Assembly (NCBI GenBank): GCA_025667525.1 | Contig: CM046878.1 | Span: forward strand, 81,984,196 to 82,048,195 | DNA from: Glebionis coronaria | Lineage: Eukaryota > Streptophyta > Magnoliopsida > Asterales > Asteraceae | Direction of reading: 5' to 3' | DNA: 64,000 nt | Shown: piece by piece, positions 21,869-32,826 of the stretch | Position numbering within the stretch: the stretch's first letter is position 1 | Layout: the number at the start of each line of letters is the position of its first letter | Notes under the pieces: generated by a model | Told to the model about the DNA's origin: nothing | The model's database searches: none | What the model saw: the letters and a program-made list of their open reading frames with translations, nothing else | Translations under genes and position numbers: made by a program

Positions 21869-23018
21869 GGACAAATTGCATAAAAGTGTACTTAACTAAT
21901 ACTCAATTTTAATTTAATGTACTCAACTTCTTTTTTCTTAATTTAGTGTATCAAACTTTAATTTTATTGCAATGTAAGACCGCCAATAGGTTTACAAGTC
22001 ACTGAACGGGTTATCTAAATTTCCGGCGATCTTGCTGGTGACACACCACCACTGCCTTCATTTGTCACCACCGCCACCGTAACCCGCCACCAACACTTTC
22101 ATGTATCATCACCACCACCACCACCTTAATGTATCAACACAATTTAATATTTTCGACCCAAATCAGTAATCCCGTAAGTTTTATCACATTTGAAAATTTT
22201 AGCAGAAATAGATGGGACCACAGACTTTAATCTTAATATTATTTAGCAACAAAAAGACCACAAACATATTATGACCAAGAATAGCAACATTTATACTTTT
22301 TTTTCACTGATGTAATACTGTAAGCCAAATACTTGAAAAAAAAGGTCCAAAAAAAGCCGAATAAAACAAAAAACCATCCTGATGACAATGAAATTGGCCA
22401 TTAAATCAAAGTGGTTGTGGTGGGTTATGGTGACAAAGGCGGGGGTGGTGATAGATGAAGGAGGTTGTGGTGAGTGGTCGAAAATACGGCTCACTAGAGG
22501 AAGTTTTTAGAAAATTTGTTAACCTGCTAAATGACTTGGAAACCTACTAGCCCGGTACCTGCGCAATACAACGGCGGGTACCAGATGACTATTTTTTTAC
22601 GAATAAATGTTACACTTTTACCCACCAATTTCGTACTCAAATTAAATTTAAAATTATAAAAAGTTAAATGTAAATAAATAAACTCACTAAAAATGAAAAT
22701 TAAATCAAAGAGCGCTAAATTTTAGAAAGTATGGTGAAATTAGATTATAGCAAAAATAAATAAATAAAAAGGATAGTTCAATTTAAATATAAAAGTTTTT
22801 TTTACAGTAAATAGTTTGTTATAAAAGAGATGGATGGATGAGATTAAATTCTAAATTAAGAAATGTTATAGGCTGAATTTTTTTAAACTTTTAAAAATAA
22901 ATACTTTATAAAAGTATATATAAAAAAAGTTTGGTACATTAAATTAAAAAAATAAATGTAAAGTACATTGAATTGAAATCGTGTATAAGCTGGGTACACT
23001 TTTATATGCAATTTGCCC
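21869..23018. mobile_element. Non-autonomous MULE upstream of the intact gene
   Basis: The insert is flanked by perfect 9-bp duplications TTTTATAAA (21860–21868 and 23019–23027). Its ends are inverted repeats about 100 bp long: GGACAAATTGCATAAAAGTG at the left and the complement of GGGCAAATTGCATATAAAAG at the right. There is no transposase frame. Two inner blocks rich in CACC and GGTGG (22030–22130 and 22400–22480) are partly complementary, making the whole a fold-back. The left gene copy lacks it, so it arrived after the duplication or was never copied. Confidence 0.88.
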
Positions 23019-23027
23019 TTTTATAAA

Positions 23028-23665
23028 CCAAAACAAAAAAACAGGTAATAAATCATCAAAAACACAATTTTAATAAGTGTACAAATAAATAGCTAAAAAA
23101 AGATGAGTCGAACTACAAAAAGACTTGATTTTTATTAAAATTAAATCAATGAATTGAATATCTGATGCTAATAATTAAGCTGGAAAACAAAAACTGAATC
23201 ATAGAGCTAGAATTAAATAAAATATGAAACACAAATTGAACTAATAATAAAGGGAATAATTGATTCATACCTCAAACTTGGTAATGGATGATACTTTGAA
23301 AAAGCCGATTTTTTCGAATGCTTATTATGAACGAATAATTATTCATGCCTCAAACAACTTCTTTTCGGACCGACGTTGTGTTTTACAGCTTGCTTTTTGG
23401 GGAAGAAGAGTGGCTTTCTGGGTGTGTGGTTTTTCAGAATGTGTTTTGGACTTTCAAAAGTAAAAAAAAATATATAAAAATATAATTATTTAATTTTATA
23501 CTACTGTACGTAGTTTAAAAAAAAATCTGTATAAAAAAGGTTACTTTTTTTATTTAGTTTGTTTTAATAGATTTGGAAAGAAAATAAAAAGGTAAGTCTC
23601 AAAAAGTGGTATTTTGATGAAAGGTGTCCGTTATAAAGTTAAAGCTGGTATGTATATTTTTTTTT
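23028..23665. other. Distal upstream flank of the intact gene
   Basis: Up to about 23190 the sequence matches 4840–4985 upstream of the left copy (for example the ATTCAGTTTTTG and TTAGCTATTTGTACAC blocks read on the minus strand). This marks the outer edge of the inverted duplication. Beyond it the sequence is AT-rich without a recognisable gene; the frame at 23260–23463 shows no known motif. Confidence 0.65.
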
Positions 23666-23673
23666 AGGTGTTA

Positions 23674-23864
23674 TGGACGAGCGTATTGATCTCGTATTGA
23701 ATCGGTGGTATTGGTTTTTTATGAGTATAAATTAATGGTACCGAAACTGTATCGAACGAGATTTAGATATTGGTACCGGTATTAGTATCGGGAAATCAGG
23801 ATTTTTCTGTTTTTTTAGAATTTCCCCATTTGGAATCGGTCGTATCGAATTAATGTCAAATTTT
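23674..23864. mobile_element. hAT-like miniature element, left half
   Basis: The segment begins TGGACGAGCG after AGGTGTTA, and carries repeated GGTACCG/GGTATTG motifs. The matching right half is at 55815–55945, ending TGCTCATCCCT before AAGTGTTA. The 8-bp duplications differ at one base, and the inverted ends are imperfect. An 8-bp duplication fits the hAT superfamily. The Athila element appears to have inserted into it. Confidence 0.6.
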
Positions 23865-25245
23865 TTATCAACGTCGAAGTGCCGGTAAAAAAATAACCTA
23901 ATTACCTTGTACTAGATAGGGTAAGCGGGTATCGAATCCACGAGGAATATGTGGTTTTAGTTTAAGTTTTGGGGTGATCACTGATCAATAAAAGTTTTGA
24001 TTTGAAATCTAACGACTAAAATACTCTTGATAATAAAAATGTTGATTAAAAATTAAAACACTTATTAAACTAATAATAAAGCTAGAAAAATATAAGAAGG
24101 ATGTAAACAATTAAAAGAAAAACGCAATCATTTCCAGCTCCTAATATTTATGGTTTATCAAATTTATGGATTATCGAAACTTTTAATCGTTTACAAAGAT
24201 TATTTCGACTTAATATGAATGGATTAACGTCGGCATTTATTATGTTTATCAATTACTCGCGATAATAAATCTTATATTAATCCAACCAATAATTATGTTT
24301 TAATAATTTATTTAGGTACAACTTATGTTGATTATACGGCCATCTTTTTTTTAACTAAATAAAATAAGTATGAATCGTTAACTAATAATAAATTGTCTTG
24401 CACAAATAATTAAACATAATATTAAATCAATAAGAATAATTTATAAATAAATCATAAATCAATGTAATAAAAATATGATAATTCAAAAGTAATGGTCAAA
24501 CCATAAATAAAGTTACCGGAAGAAATTACCACAAAATTAGCCGGACATCACGATGTACCTGATCCGCTGTCCACCAAACAGTGCCATCTTATTAAACAAA
24601 TAATACTATTATTTGCGGTTCTTCTTTTTTTGCCAGAGAAAGTCAATGCCAATAATTACATACAATATGGTCACCTTAAGGTCAAATTGTATATAATATG
24701 ATCACCTTTTCTTGTTTCTTGCGCAGCAATTGATATCCAAAAAAGACCTTTTTTCTTTCACTATTTGCGATTTTTTTTTGTTTAATGGCCGTGTCGACTG
24801 TTGATCCCCTAAGATAACCAATGTCTTCCTTTTTTTTAATAGTCGACTCATGTAACTTGTCCCCTCTCAATATATATATAATACTCTTTGTCAGTGGGTT
24901 ATTAGACCCAAAGTTTTTATTTTATTTTTTTTTATTTTTTTCTTTTATTCTTTTGGCATATAATAATTTTGGCCTAATAAAAAATAACTCAATGCCAATA
25001 ATTGCTCAAACGAAGCCCGGACAAATAAAAAGATGACCGAAAATATTGCGAGGCGCTCAAATCTTTTTATTCAATATTTCTTCTTCATTTATCGGCGCTC
25101 ACAATGTCTTTTCTCCAAAAAATTAATAAAGCGCTCGTAACCTACATGATCACAAAACACATTAAAAGTACATATATAACGAAAAATAAACATATAATTA
25201 TGCTAAATTAACATGCTATTAGGTGTATGCAAATTACACCAATCA
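23865..25245 (-). repeat. 3' LTR of the Athila-like element
   Basis: Aligns along its whole length with 54440–55814, sharing for example GGTATCGAATCCACGAGG and AACATGCTATTAGGTGTATG. On the minus strand it starts TGATTGGTGTA; the far end reads TTATCAACG where the other copy has TGATCAACG. About 30 bases around 25118–25140 of the other copy's 3' part are missing here. Confidence 0.88.
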
Positions 25246-26829
25246 AACCCCTCAAACTTAACCTTTACTCTGTCTTAGAGTAAAAATAAAATAAAAATAT
25301 ACAAGCATGTTAATTTCATAATTTTTAATCATACTATTGAAATTTCATCAAGAAAATCAAATTCAATCTAGTACACTAATAACCACCCTACATGACAAAT
25401 AATCCAAAATGATTACCAATATTTTTGTCCTTCTTAAACACTCAGCATAATCATTTCCATTGATTCAATTTACTTTATGTTTCATATAATTAATCATGTG
25501 TCCAACATACCTAATGCACACCTATATCAATCTAAACATTATTCTAAAACAAGAGGTGAGAATATCTTACACCTTTTATAACATTGGAGTTTTTATACCA
25601 TAAGAGCACATCATAACCCATCATACTTTAGCTTATATACTTTCACCTTTTTTTTCTTTTTTCTTTTTTTTCAAATTTTTTCATCATTTTTTTTCAATTT
25701 TTTTCTCACATCGCACATAAGCTCTTTTCTTTTAGCCATCTGGGACCGTTTCTTATACAAGTCATCCTGAACGCTTTATACACTCCTTTTAAGGTTGATA
25801 TAAAGACCAGTCATTCAGAAAAATGAATATCTATCATATAGGTGCATACTAAGACACACTGGCACATGGGAACCGGTTAATTTATTCTATTTTAATTAAA
25901 TGGGAACAACTATACTTCGTGCCTACTGGTACATCATATGATGGAGTTATCTACCACATAGTCTAATTAATCGATGCACTAAATTAAACCAATCTTCTTA
26001 ATTTCATTACAACAATACAAGGATTAGGTTATTTCACATAAAACTGTCTCAGTTAAGTGCAATGCTATCCATCATAAAATTGGTGTCTGACCCATGCTAA
26101 CAACTAAAGTATCACCTTGCGCGGGTGACGAATCAGATAGGCAAGCCCAGCATATGACTACCACCAATAATTATGAGAGTTCTCCAACTCTTTTCTAAGG
26201 CCACCGTGTGCGGGCGGCGAGTTGAATAAGATCAATTCCAAGTGTCCTAACCCAACTATTACATTACTATATTTCATATTATTTATTCAAACTTTCTACT
26301 TGATCTAAGCAAAGGTAAGTAAAGGGAATTCAACCGGTGTGGTTTGATCATCTAAATTATACATATGCCTAACTACATGCAAACAATCAAATCAATTTAA
26401 TAACCAAATTATACAATAGAATCGGGTGCACCTGATAATTATGGCCAAATCCTTTAGCTTGCTCCAATAAATCATCCACAAGCTAATCTTCAGAATCTGC
26501 AAACACTCAACAAACATATATGTAGAAGAAACTTCCACATCTAATTAGCACAAGACTCTTATAATGCGATTTAAAATTCTTTAAAAAATTTCAATTTTTC
26601 CCAAAAATCACATTTTAACCCATTTTGACCAAAATTTCACACAAAAACATGTAACACATGTGTCACCCCCCCTCAACTTAAAATATTGCATTGTCCCTAA
26701 TGCAATAAACTTTAAATTCAAATTTTGATTAAAAATCAATTTGACAAACTCACACAAAAACGAAAACCTAACTCACTTTCGTAGGAATCACGGTTGCATT
26801 TAGCATATGCAACAAGCCTTTAAACCACT
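25246..26829 (-). other. 3' untranslated region of the Athila-like element with two purine tracts
   Basis: No coding frame is recognised. On the minus strand a purine tract AAGTTTGAGGGGTT touches the LTR at 25246–25259. A second, AAGTTGAGGGGGGG, lies near 26666–26682, next to the TTAGGGACAATGCAA motif often seen after pol in Athila/Tat elements. Runs of T on the plus strand occur at 25645–25710. Any env-like gene that once lay here has gone or was never present. Confidence 0.7.
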
Positions 26830-28075
26830 CGGTATGTAACATCCCATTTTGGTAAATGGAATTTCACGCGTGATTATGGAGTGTCACCAAAGCATACAAG
26901 GAAAAATGTCTTAAACATTACATGACCATAAAGGAAATACCGGAAACAAACATCGGTACCCCCAAAGTATAAGCTCATCACACACAAACATAAGTACTGT
27001 AAAGGAAAAGGACTAAACAATGTCCATAGAATAAGTAGCAAAATGTATGATAAAATGCATAAAGTAATGAAGGCTAAGAAGCTTCCAATCCATATGCACG
27101 TAGGCTTAGAGTCTACGAGCGTCCCTGAGTACCTGTCGTTTTGGGAACATGAAAGGAAAACGGCTGAGCATAACGCTCGGTGCACGGATGTACAAGCATA
27201 GAATTAATAACATAAGCATATACAACATATAGCAGCGGAATTGATTAGGTCCTGGAAAACCTGTTATAACTTAGTAAAACTGGTTTTATAGTTTGAAAAG
27301 CCTTATGTTTATCTTATAAAAACTGTTTAACATGTTAACCATTAAGTCAATATAGGTCATGAAATATCCACGTGCATGAATACTTGGAGGGGTGACCTCA
27401 TCATACAATTAGAGGGGTTGCCTCTAATTAATATAAGTTTGGGTAGGAAGGATCAGCTCCTTGTGAAGGATGCAAGGCACACACCACATTCACCTGAATA
27501 ATCTGTTAAAAACATGTAACCTAGGATGCACCCATACGCCCCACATGATAACATAATAATATGGCCAAAAGCTTAAAGGGACGCCACGAGCTATCACTCC
27601 ACCGTGGTGAAGTCATAACACTGGTGCCTCCAGTGTTATTGTTATGGTACCTCCATAACTAGGTGAAATTGGTCATGCATGTATATGGCTTAGGCATTTA
27701 AATTAAACATAAGCAAATCAAAACATATAAAACATATACTAGGAAAACAGTTGGCTGCATACGGGGAATCCAAATAAGGAAAGAATGTTCATACTGAAGG
27801 ACGAAGAATCCGTACCTTGTGTCCAGTGAACGAAGAAGACGAACGAAATAGAGTCCTACTTCGATCTCACTAATGCTACATAAATAGTATACGTGTATAA
27901 GTATTCTAGTTACTGAGTACGTAACTGGTTTTATATAGTGTCTTAGCTTGTTTTATATGTTCATGTCGTGTTTTACTTATTTTAACATTATGTTGTGTTT
28001 ATCATGTATTATGTATATTCTGGTTAAGTATTACTTGTATTTTTTGTATTATTATACTTGTTGTGTAATAATAAG

Positions 28076-28235
28076 AAACATTTTCTAAAAATAGCAGGTT
28101 TCCTAAAATAGAAAGTTTCCAAAAATAGAAAGTTTCTAAAATAGAAAGTTTCCAAAAATAGATTAAGTGCTCAAAATAGACAAGTTTCTAAAAATAGAAA
28201 GTTTTTAAAAATAGTAAGTTTCCTGAAATAGAAAT
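28076..28235. repeat. ~20-bp tandem repeats in the 3' LTR of B
   Basis: About seven imperfect units of the type AAAATAGAAAGTTTCC follow each other. The matching block in the other LTR (36415–36525) has fewer units, which accounts for much of the LTR length difference. Repeat-number change by slippage after insertion is the simplest explanation. Confidence 0.75.
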
Positions 28236-28781
28236 TTCCATAATTAGAAATAAGCTGAATTAATAAGCTAATAAAATAAGCTTAAGTTTTACTAATTAAA
28301 TATACTAAGTCATGTTATTAATAGTATAGTTTATTAATTATAACATGTTAATTAAATAAACTATATGTCATATAACTTAATTAAATATAATCATGATTTA
28401 ATTAAATTAAAGTGTATATAATACTTAGGTTAAAACATGTATTAATATTTATATTAATATAACCTAAGTCATGAAAATTAATTAATTATATATCATGTTT
28501 TAATAATTAATTAATTACTATAGCTTAAATTACATAGATAAATACTTAGGTTAAGATCATGTATTATTAAATAGTAATAATAAACCTAAGTCCATGTTTT
28601 AATTAAATTAATTATGTGTCATGTTAAATTAATTTAATTAACTTATAAAATAAGTATACTTGTAAAATTATTAAACTTGTAAAAACAATAAACCGGACCC
28701 ATGTATTATTTTTATTAAAACATGTCGTGACCCGGTTCGTGAACCCATGAACCGGCCGAACCAAATCCCACCGAAAACAGT

Positions 28782-29124
28782 GGCAAACCGGCCTAAGTCG
28801 GTTGCCCCTGCTCTCGGCCCACTGCCACCGGCTGCTGCCGGTGGTCTTGTCCTCCCTCGCCCAGCCGCTGACACCACAAGGGCTCCCACCGACAGTGTGT
28901 CGGTGGTCCCTACTGCCTGCAGTGGTTCCACTATTTACCAAAAATAGCCACCGGCTTTAGCCGGTGGTGGGGCTTTGGCTGTCGGGACCTACCAAAACCA
29001 CAAGGCACCCCCGACGCAAGTCGGGGTGTCTTGTTTCCCGCTGTTGACCGAAACCCACCACCACCGAGACATGGGTCTTGGTTGGGGTGCGAACCAACGA
29101 CGCCGAGAGCCTCGTGGCTCTCGG
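28782..29124. repeat. Cluster of GC-rich hairpins in the LTR of B
   Basis: Short perfect or near-perfect hairpins with 4–8 base loops lie at 28782–28806 (arms CCG/CGGTTGCC), 28825–28844 (CCACCGGC), 28886–28906 (CCACCGAC), 28948–28967 (CCACCGGC), 29006–29028 (CCCCGAC), 29081–29098 (GTTGG) and 29103–29124 (CCGAGAGCC). The other LTR has the same series at 37060–37410. They stand out sharply from the AT-rich surroundings. Confidence 0.85.
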
Positions 29125-29962
29125 TTTGTGTGGCGGCCGAACACCAAACCCGAAAAATCCCAATTAATTTTCCCCACCATGATTTTTGCATGTTATTTAT
29201 CTTGTTTATAAAACCCCCATGATCACATGTTCATAAAACATAAATAGAATTAAAAAGAAAGGTTTTTGGATTACCAAAACACGTGGAATAAATAGATGAT
29301 GAATACACGAACATGTTCTTATGATTTGTTAAATCAAAATCAACCAATCACCCTTGTGTGATGATGTAGCCGCCGGCCTAAGGGAGCAAGGAGAAGGATT
29401 AGAATTTTTTTTCTAAAAATATTCTGTGAATGAATAATGTTTTCATTATTTGTTTATTTAGTAAAATTAAACATGGTCTGGTCCCCCTTCCTCCTTGTTG
29501 TCGCGGCTTGTTGGGTCCACCAAGGGAAACCCGTAGTTTTTCCCGTGTTCTAATTATTTACGTGTTCGTGTGCTCGTACTTACGTTACGTTATTATTTGA
29601 TATTCGTGTTATTATAAATACTTGTACGTAATCGTAATAATACTACACGTAAATACATAATTATATGTTCGTGATTCTACGTTCATGATTTCATGTTCGT
29701 GATTCTAATAATTATTGATGATAATTATTGTGCATTTATACATACTTAATACTTATCGTGTGATAACACGTACGTGTTCTTGTAAAATGTTCGTGAAATG
29801 TATTCATTGTTTAAAAGGAAAGTTTTTAATCTTGTACGTACGATTATAAGTGTACTGTTCATGGTAAAAGCATGCGGGTTTTACAACTCTTCCCCCCTAA
29901 AAAGAATAATTCGTCCCCGAATTATAGATAAAGTAAACTGAAAAAGAGGAACATACCCGAAT

Positions 29963-31260
29963 TCAAAACTTAAAATGAGGGTAAGAAGTCCGGATAGACT
30001 CCTCGGTCTCCCAAGTGGCTTCCCGCTCGGTATGATCCCTCCAAAGGATTTTGACGAATGGAATCGTCTTCTTCCTCATGACTCGTTCTTGCCTGTCAAG
30101 AACTCGTTCGGGTTCCTCTATGAATGTAAGATCTTCATGAATCTGTTCCAGTGGATACTGAACCATGTGAAGGGATGATACTTGTACCCTCTGAGTAAGA
30201 ACACGTGGAAAACGTCGTGTACGTGAGAAAGCTGCGGAGGTAATGCTAAACGATAAGATACTTCACCGACTCGCTCAATGACATCAAACGGTCCGATGAA
30301 TCGAGGACTGAGTTTCCCCTTGATTCCAAAACCCTTAACGCCACGTGCCAGCGATACCTTAAGAAAGACGTGATCTCCTACGTTAAAATGTAAGTCCCTA
30401 CGATGCTTGTCGGCGTAACTCTTCTGACGTGATTGTGCTTCTTGCAATTTCTGCTTAGCTATAGCGACCTTCTCGTTGGTCAACTCTATCATTTCTGGTC
30501 CTTCGAGTGTTCGCTCGCCAACCTGATCCCAGCAGATTGGGGCGCGACACTTTCTGCCATACAACATCTCGAATGAAGCACACTTAATGCTAGCGTGCCA
30601 ACTGTTGTTGTATGCAAACTCTACCAAACAGATGTAATCGTCCCAATATCCTTTCCATTCCAACGCACATGACCTCAACATGTCTTCTAATGTTTGAATC
30701 GTTCGCTCCGATTGCCCGTCTGTTTGAGGGTGAAAAGCCGTGCTAAGCTTAAGTTTTGTACCCCAAGCTTTCTGCAGACTCTTCCAGAATCGCGAAGTGA
30801 AACGAGGATCCCTGTCCGAGACGATGCTGGATGGAGCACCATGAAGTCTCATGATCTCCTTCTTGTAAGTATCGGCGAGTTTACTGACCGGATCATCCTT
30901 GCGGATCGGTAGGAAATGAGTTGACTTAGTAAGTCGATCAACGATAACCCAAATCGCATCATGCCTCCTCTTTATCTGCGGAAGACCGGTAAAAAATCCA
31001 TGGTAATCTTGTCCCACTTCCACTCTGGAATGTCTAACGGTTGTAGAAGACCGCTAGATCATTTTTGCTCGATCTTAACCTCCTGGCAGGTAAGACATTT
31101 GGAGACGTAAGTCGCCACATCCTGTTTCATACCACTCCACCAAAAGTATTGCTTGATGTCGTGGTACATCTTGGTTGAACCAGGATGAATGGAGAATGGG
31201 GAGCTATGAACCTCAACTAACAATGCTTCCCGGAGTTCTTGATCATCAGGAACACAAAGT
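29963..31260 (-). pseudogene. Element B integrase and chromodomain (broken)
   Basis: A 301-residue frame (31023–30118) holds the integrase core: VIVDRLTKSTHF, SDRDPRF and HPQTDGQSERT supply the DD-E residues, followed by the C-terminal part ending HDVFHVFLLR. The zinc-binding N-terminus with CLTCQ lies just upstream at about 31050–31200 and is cut off by a TGA. After a frame change near 30160, 29963–30166 encodes a chromodomain (PERVLDRQE … FVKILWRDH … EATWETEE). Chromodomains guide chromovirus integration to particular chromatin. At least two frame breaks make it non-functional as it stands. Confidence 0.92.
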
Positions 31261-31301
31261 CTCTTGCCCTGCCGTAAGATACCGTCTTCGTCTACACAAA
31301 A

Positions 31302-32826
31302 TTATGTCTGCTTCTCCAAATTCTGAATTATCGCCCAGATTTCACCATCATCCTTTTGAGCTTCCTTGATCCTAGAGAGTAACTCAGGTTCCACTCTAAG
31401 ATTAGCCCAGTAACCGTGCTGTCCACGTACCATGATCTCGATGTCTAGCCGCTTTAAGTCTCTTATAATTTCCTCCTCAATTTTAATGTCGTTTATCATT
31501 CCGGACTTTCTACTAAGTGCATCCTCCACTAAATTCACCTTACCGGGATGATACTGCAGATTAATGTCATAATCCTTGAACAGCTATAACCATCTCCTCT
31601 GTCTCATGTTCAGTACACGTTGAATGAAGATGTACTTCAAGCTCTTGTGGTCTGTGAAGATGTCACATGATTCTCCATACAAGTAGTGCCTCCATATCTT
31701 CAATACAAACACGACTGCTGCAAGTTCTAAGTCATGCGTAGGGTAATTTTCCTCATAAGGCTTAAGCTGCCATGAAGCGTACGCGATCACTTTCCCATGT
31801 TGCATGAGAACACAGCGAAGTCACTTCTCTGAAGCATCACTGTAGATTTGAAATCCACCTGTACCAGATGAGAGAGTAAGAATCGGTGCAGATACTAACT
31901 TCTGCTTTAGGTCTTCAAAGCTCTTCTCTCTTTCTTCAGTCCAGACAAATTTCTCCCCTTTCCACATCAGTTTGGTCAATGGTAGTGCTAAACGGAAAAA
32001 GTTCTCTACGAACCTATGGTAGTAACCAGCTAAGCCTAGGTAATTGCGAACTTCAGTCGCTGATGTCGGTCTTGGCCACTTGGTAATAGCCTCAACCTTT
32101 GCTGGATCCATGGTGATTCCTGCTGCTGATACAATGTGGCCTGAGAACGCCACCTTGTCTAACTAGAACTCACACTTGAAGAATTTAGCATACAGCTGCT
32201 TCTGGCGAAGAATCTGTAACATTGTACGAAGATGGTCTTCATGTTCCTCCTTGGAATTAGAGAATATTAGGATGTCCTCAACGAAGACAATGACGAACTT
32301 GTCCAGGAACTCAGGGAAGATTTTGTTCATCAAATCTATGAAAACAGCTAAGGCCAAATGGCATGACTACAAATTCGTAGTGTCCATAACGTGTACGGAA
32401 AGCAGTCTTGACGATGTCCTGCTCTTTAACCCGTAATTGATGATAGCCCGACCTCAGATCAATCTTGGAGAAATGTTTGGCCCCTTGGAGTTGGTCAAAC
32501 AGATCGTCAATGCGGGGTAAAGGATACCTATTTCTGATGGTGATCTTGTTGAGCTCGCGTTAATCTATGCAAAGACGCATACTGTCGTCCTTCTTCTTCA
32601 CGAATAAGACCGGTGCGCCCCATGGAGATGCGCTCGGTCGAATGAAGCCTCGTTCCAGAAGTTCTTGCAATTGGTCCTTCAAATCCTTCAGTTCGATGGG
32701 AGCCATGCGATAAGGAGCCTTGGAAATCATTTCACCTCCTAGGATGAGCTCAATATTAAACTCTACTTCTCGTGCAAGTGATATGCCCGGAAGTTCTTCT
32801 GGTAACACATTAGGAAATTCTGACAC
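31302..32826 (-). pseudogene. Element B reverse transcriptase and RNase H (broken)
   Basis: Frames at 32826–32560, 32357–32163, 32153–31821, 31805–31584 and 31538–31302 tile the RT/RNase H region. Recognisable blocks are [20 protein letters not shown], the active-site region FVEDILIFS, the KVEAITKWPRP and YHRFVENF thumb segments, and the RNase [10 protein letters not shown] block. A stop replaces Tyr after RLCID. The first catalytic Asp of the usual F-[IV]-DD is Glu (VED). These changes inactivate the enzyme independently of the frameshifts. Confidence 0.9.

Larger units (their letters stand above)
26835..29885 (-). repeat. 3' LTR of element B (3.05 kb)
   Basis: Runs from TGTAACATCCC to GGGTTTTACA on the plus strand. 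Beside it at 29886–29899 is the purine tract (minus strand AGGGGGGAAGAGT), preceded by the TTCGGGGACGAA motif common at chromovirus pol ends. The LTR contains a 20-bp repeat block, an AT-rich block and a GC-rich hairpin cluster. Open frames at 28624–29222 fall in the GC-rich cluster on several strands and match no family. Confidence 0.92.

Noticed and set aside
23260..23463. 67-residue frame upstream of the intact gene
   Set aside because: No motif, and it lies in the gene's distal flank.
25246..26829. Possible env-like gene between Athila integrase and 3' LTR
   Set aside because: No open frame or membrane-protein pattern beyond short pieces; only purine tracts are recognisable.
28624..29222. 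Multiple overlapping open frames on both strands
   Set aside because: They result from few stop codons in GC-rich hairpin DNA within the LTR.
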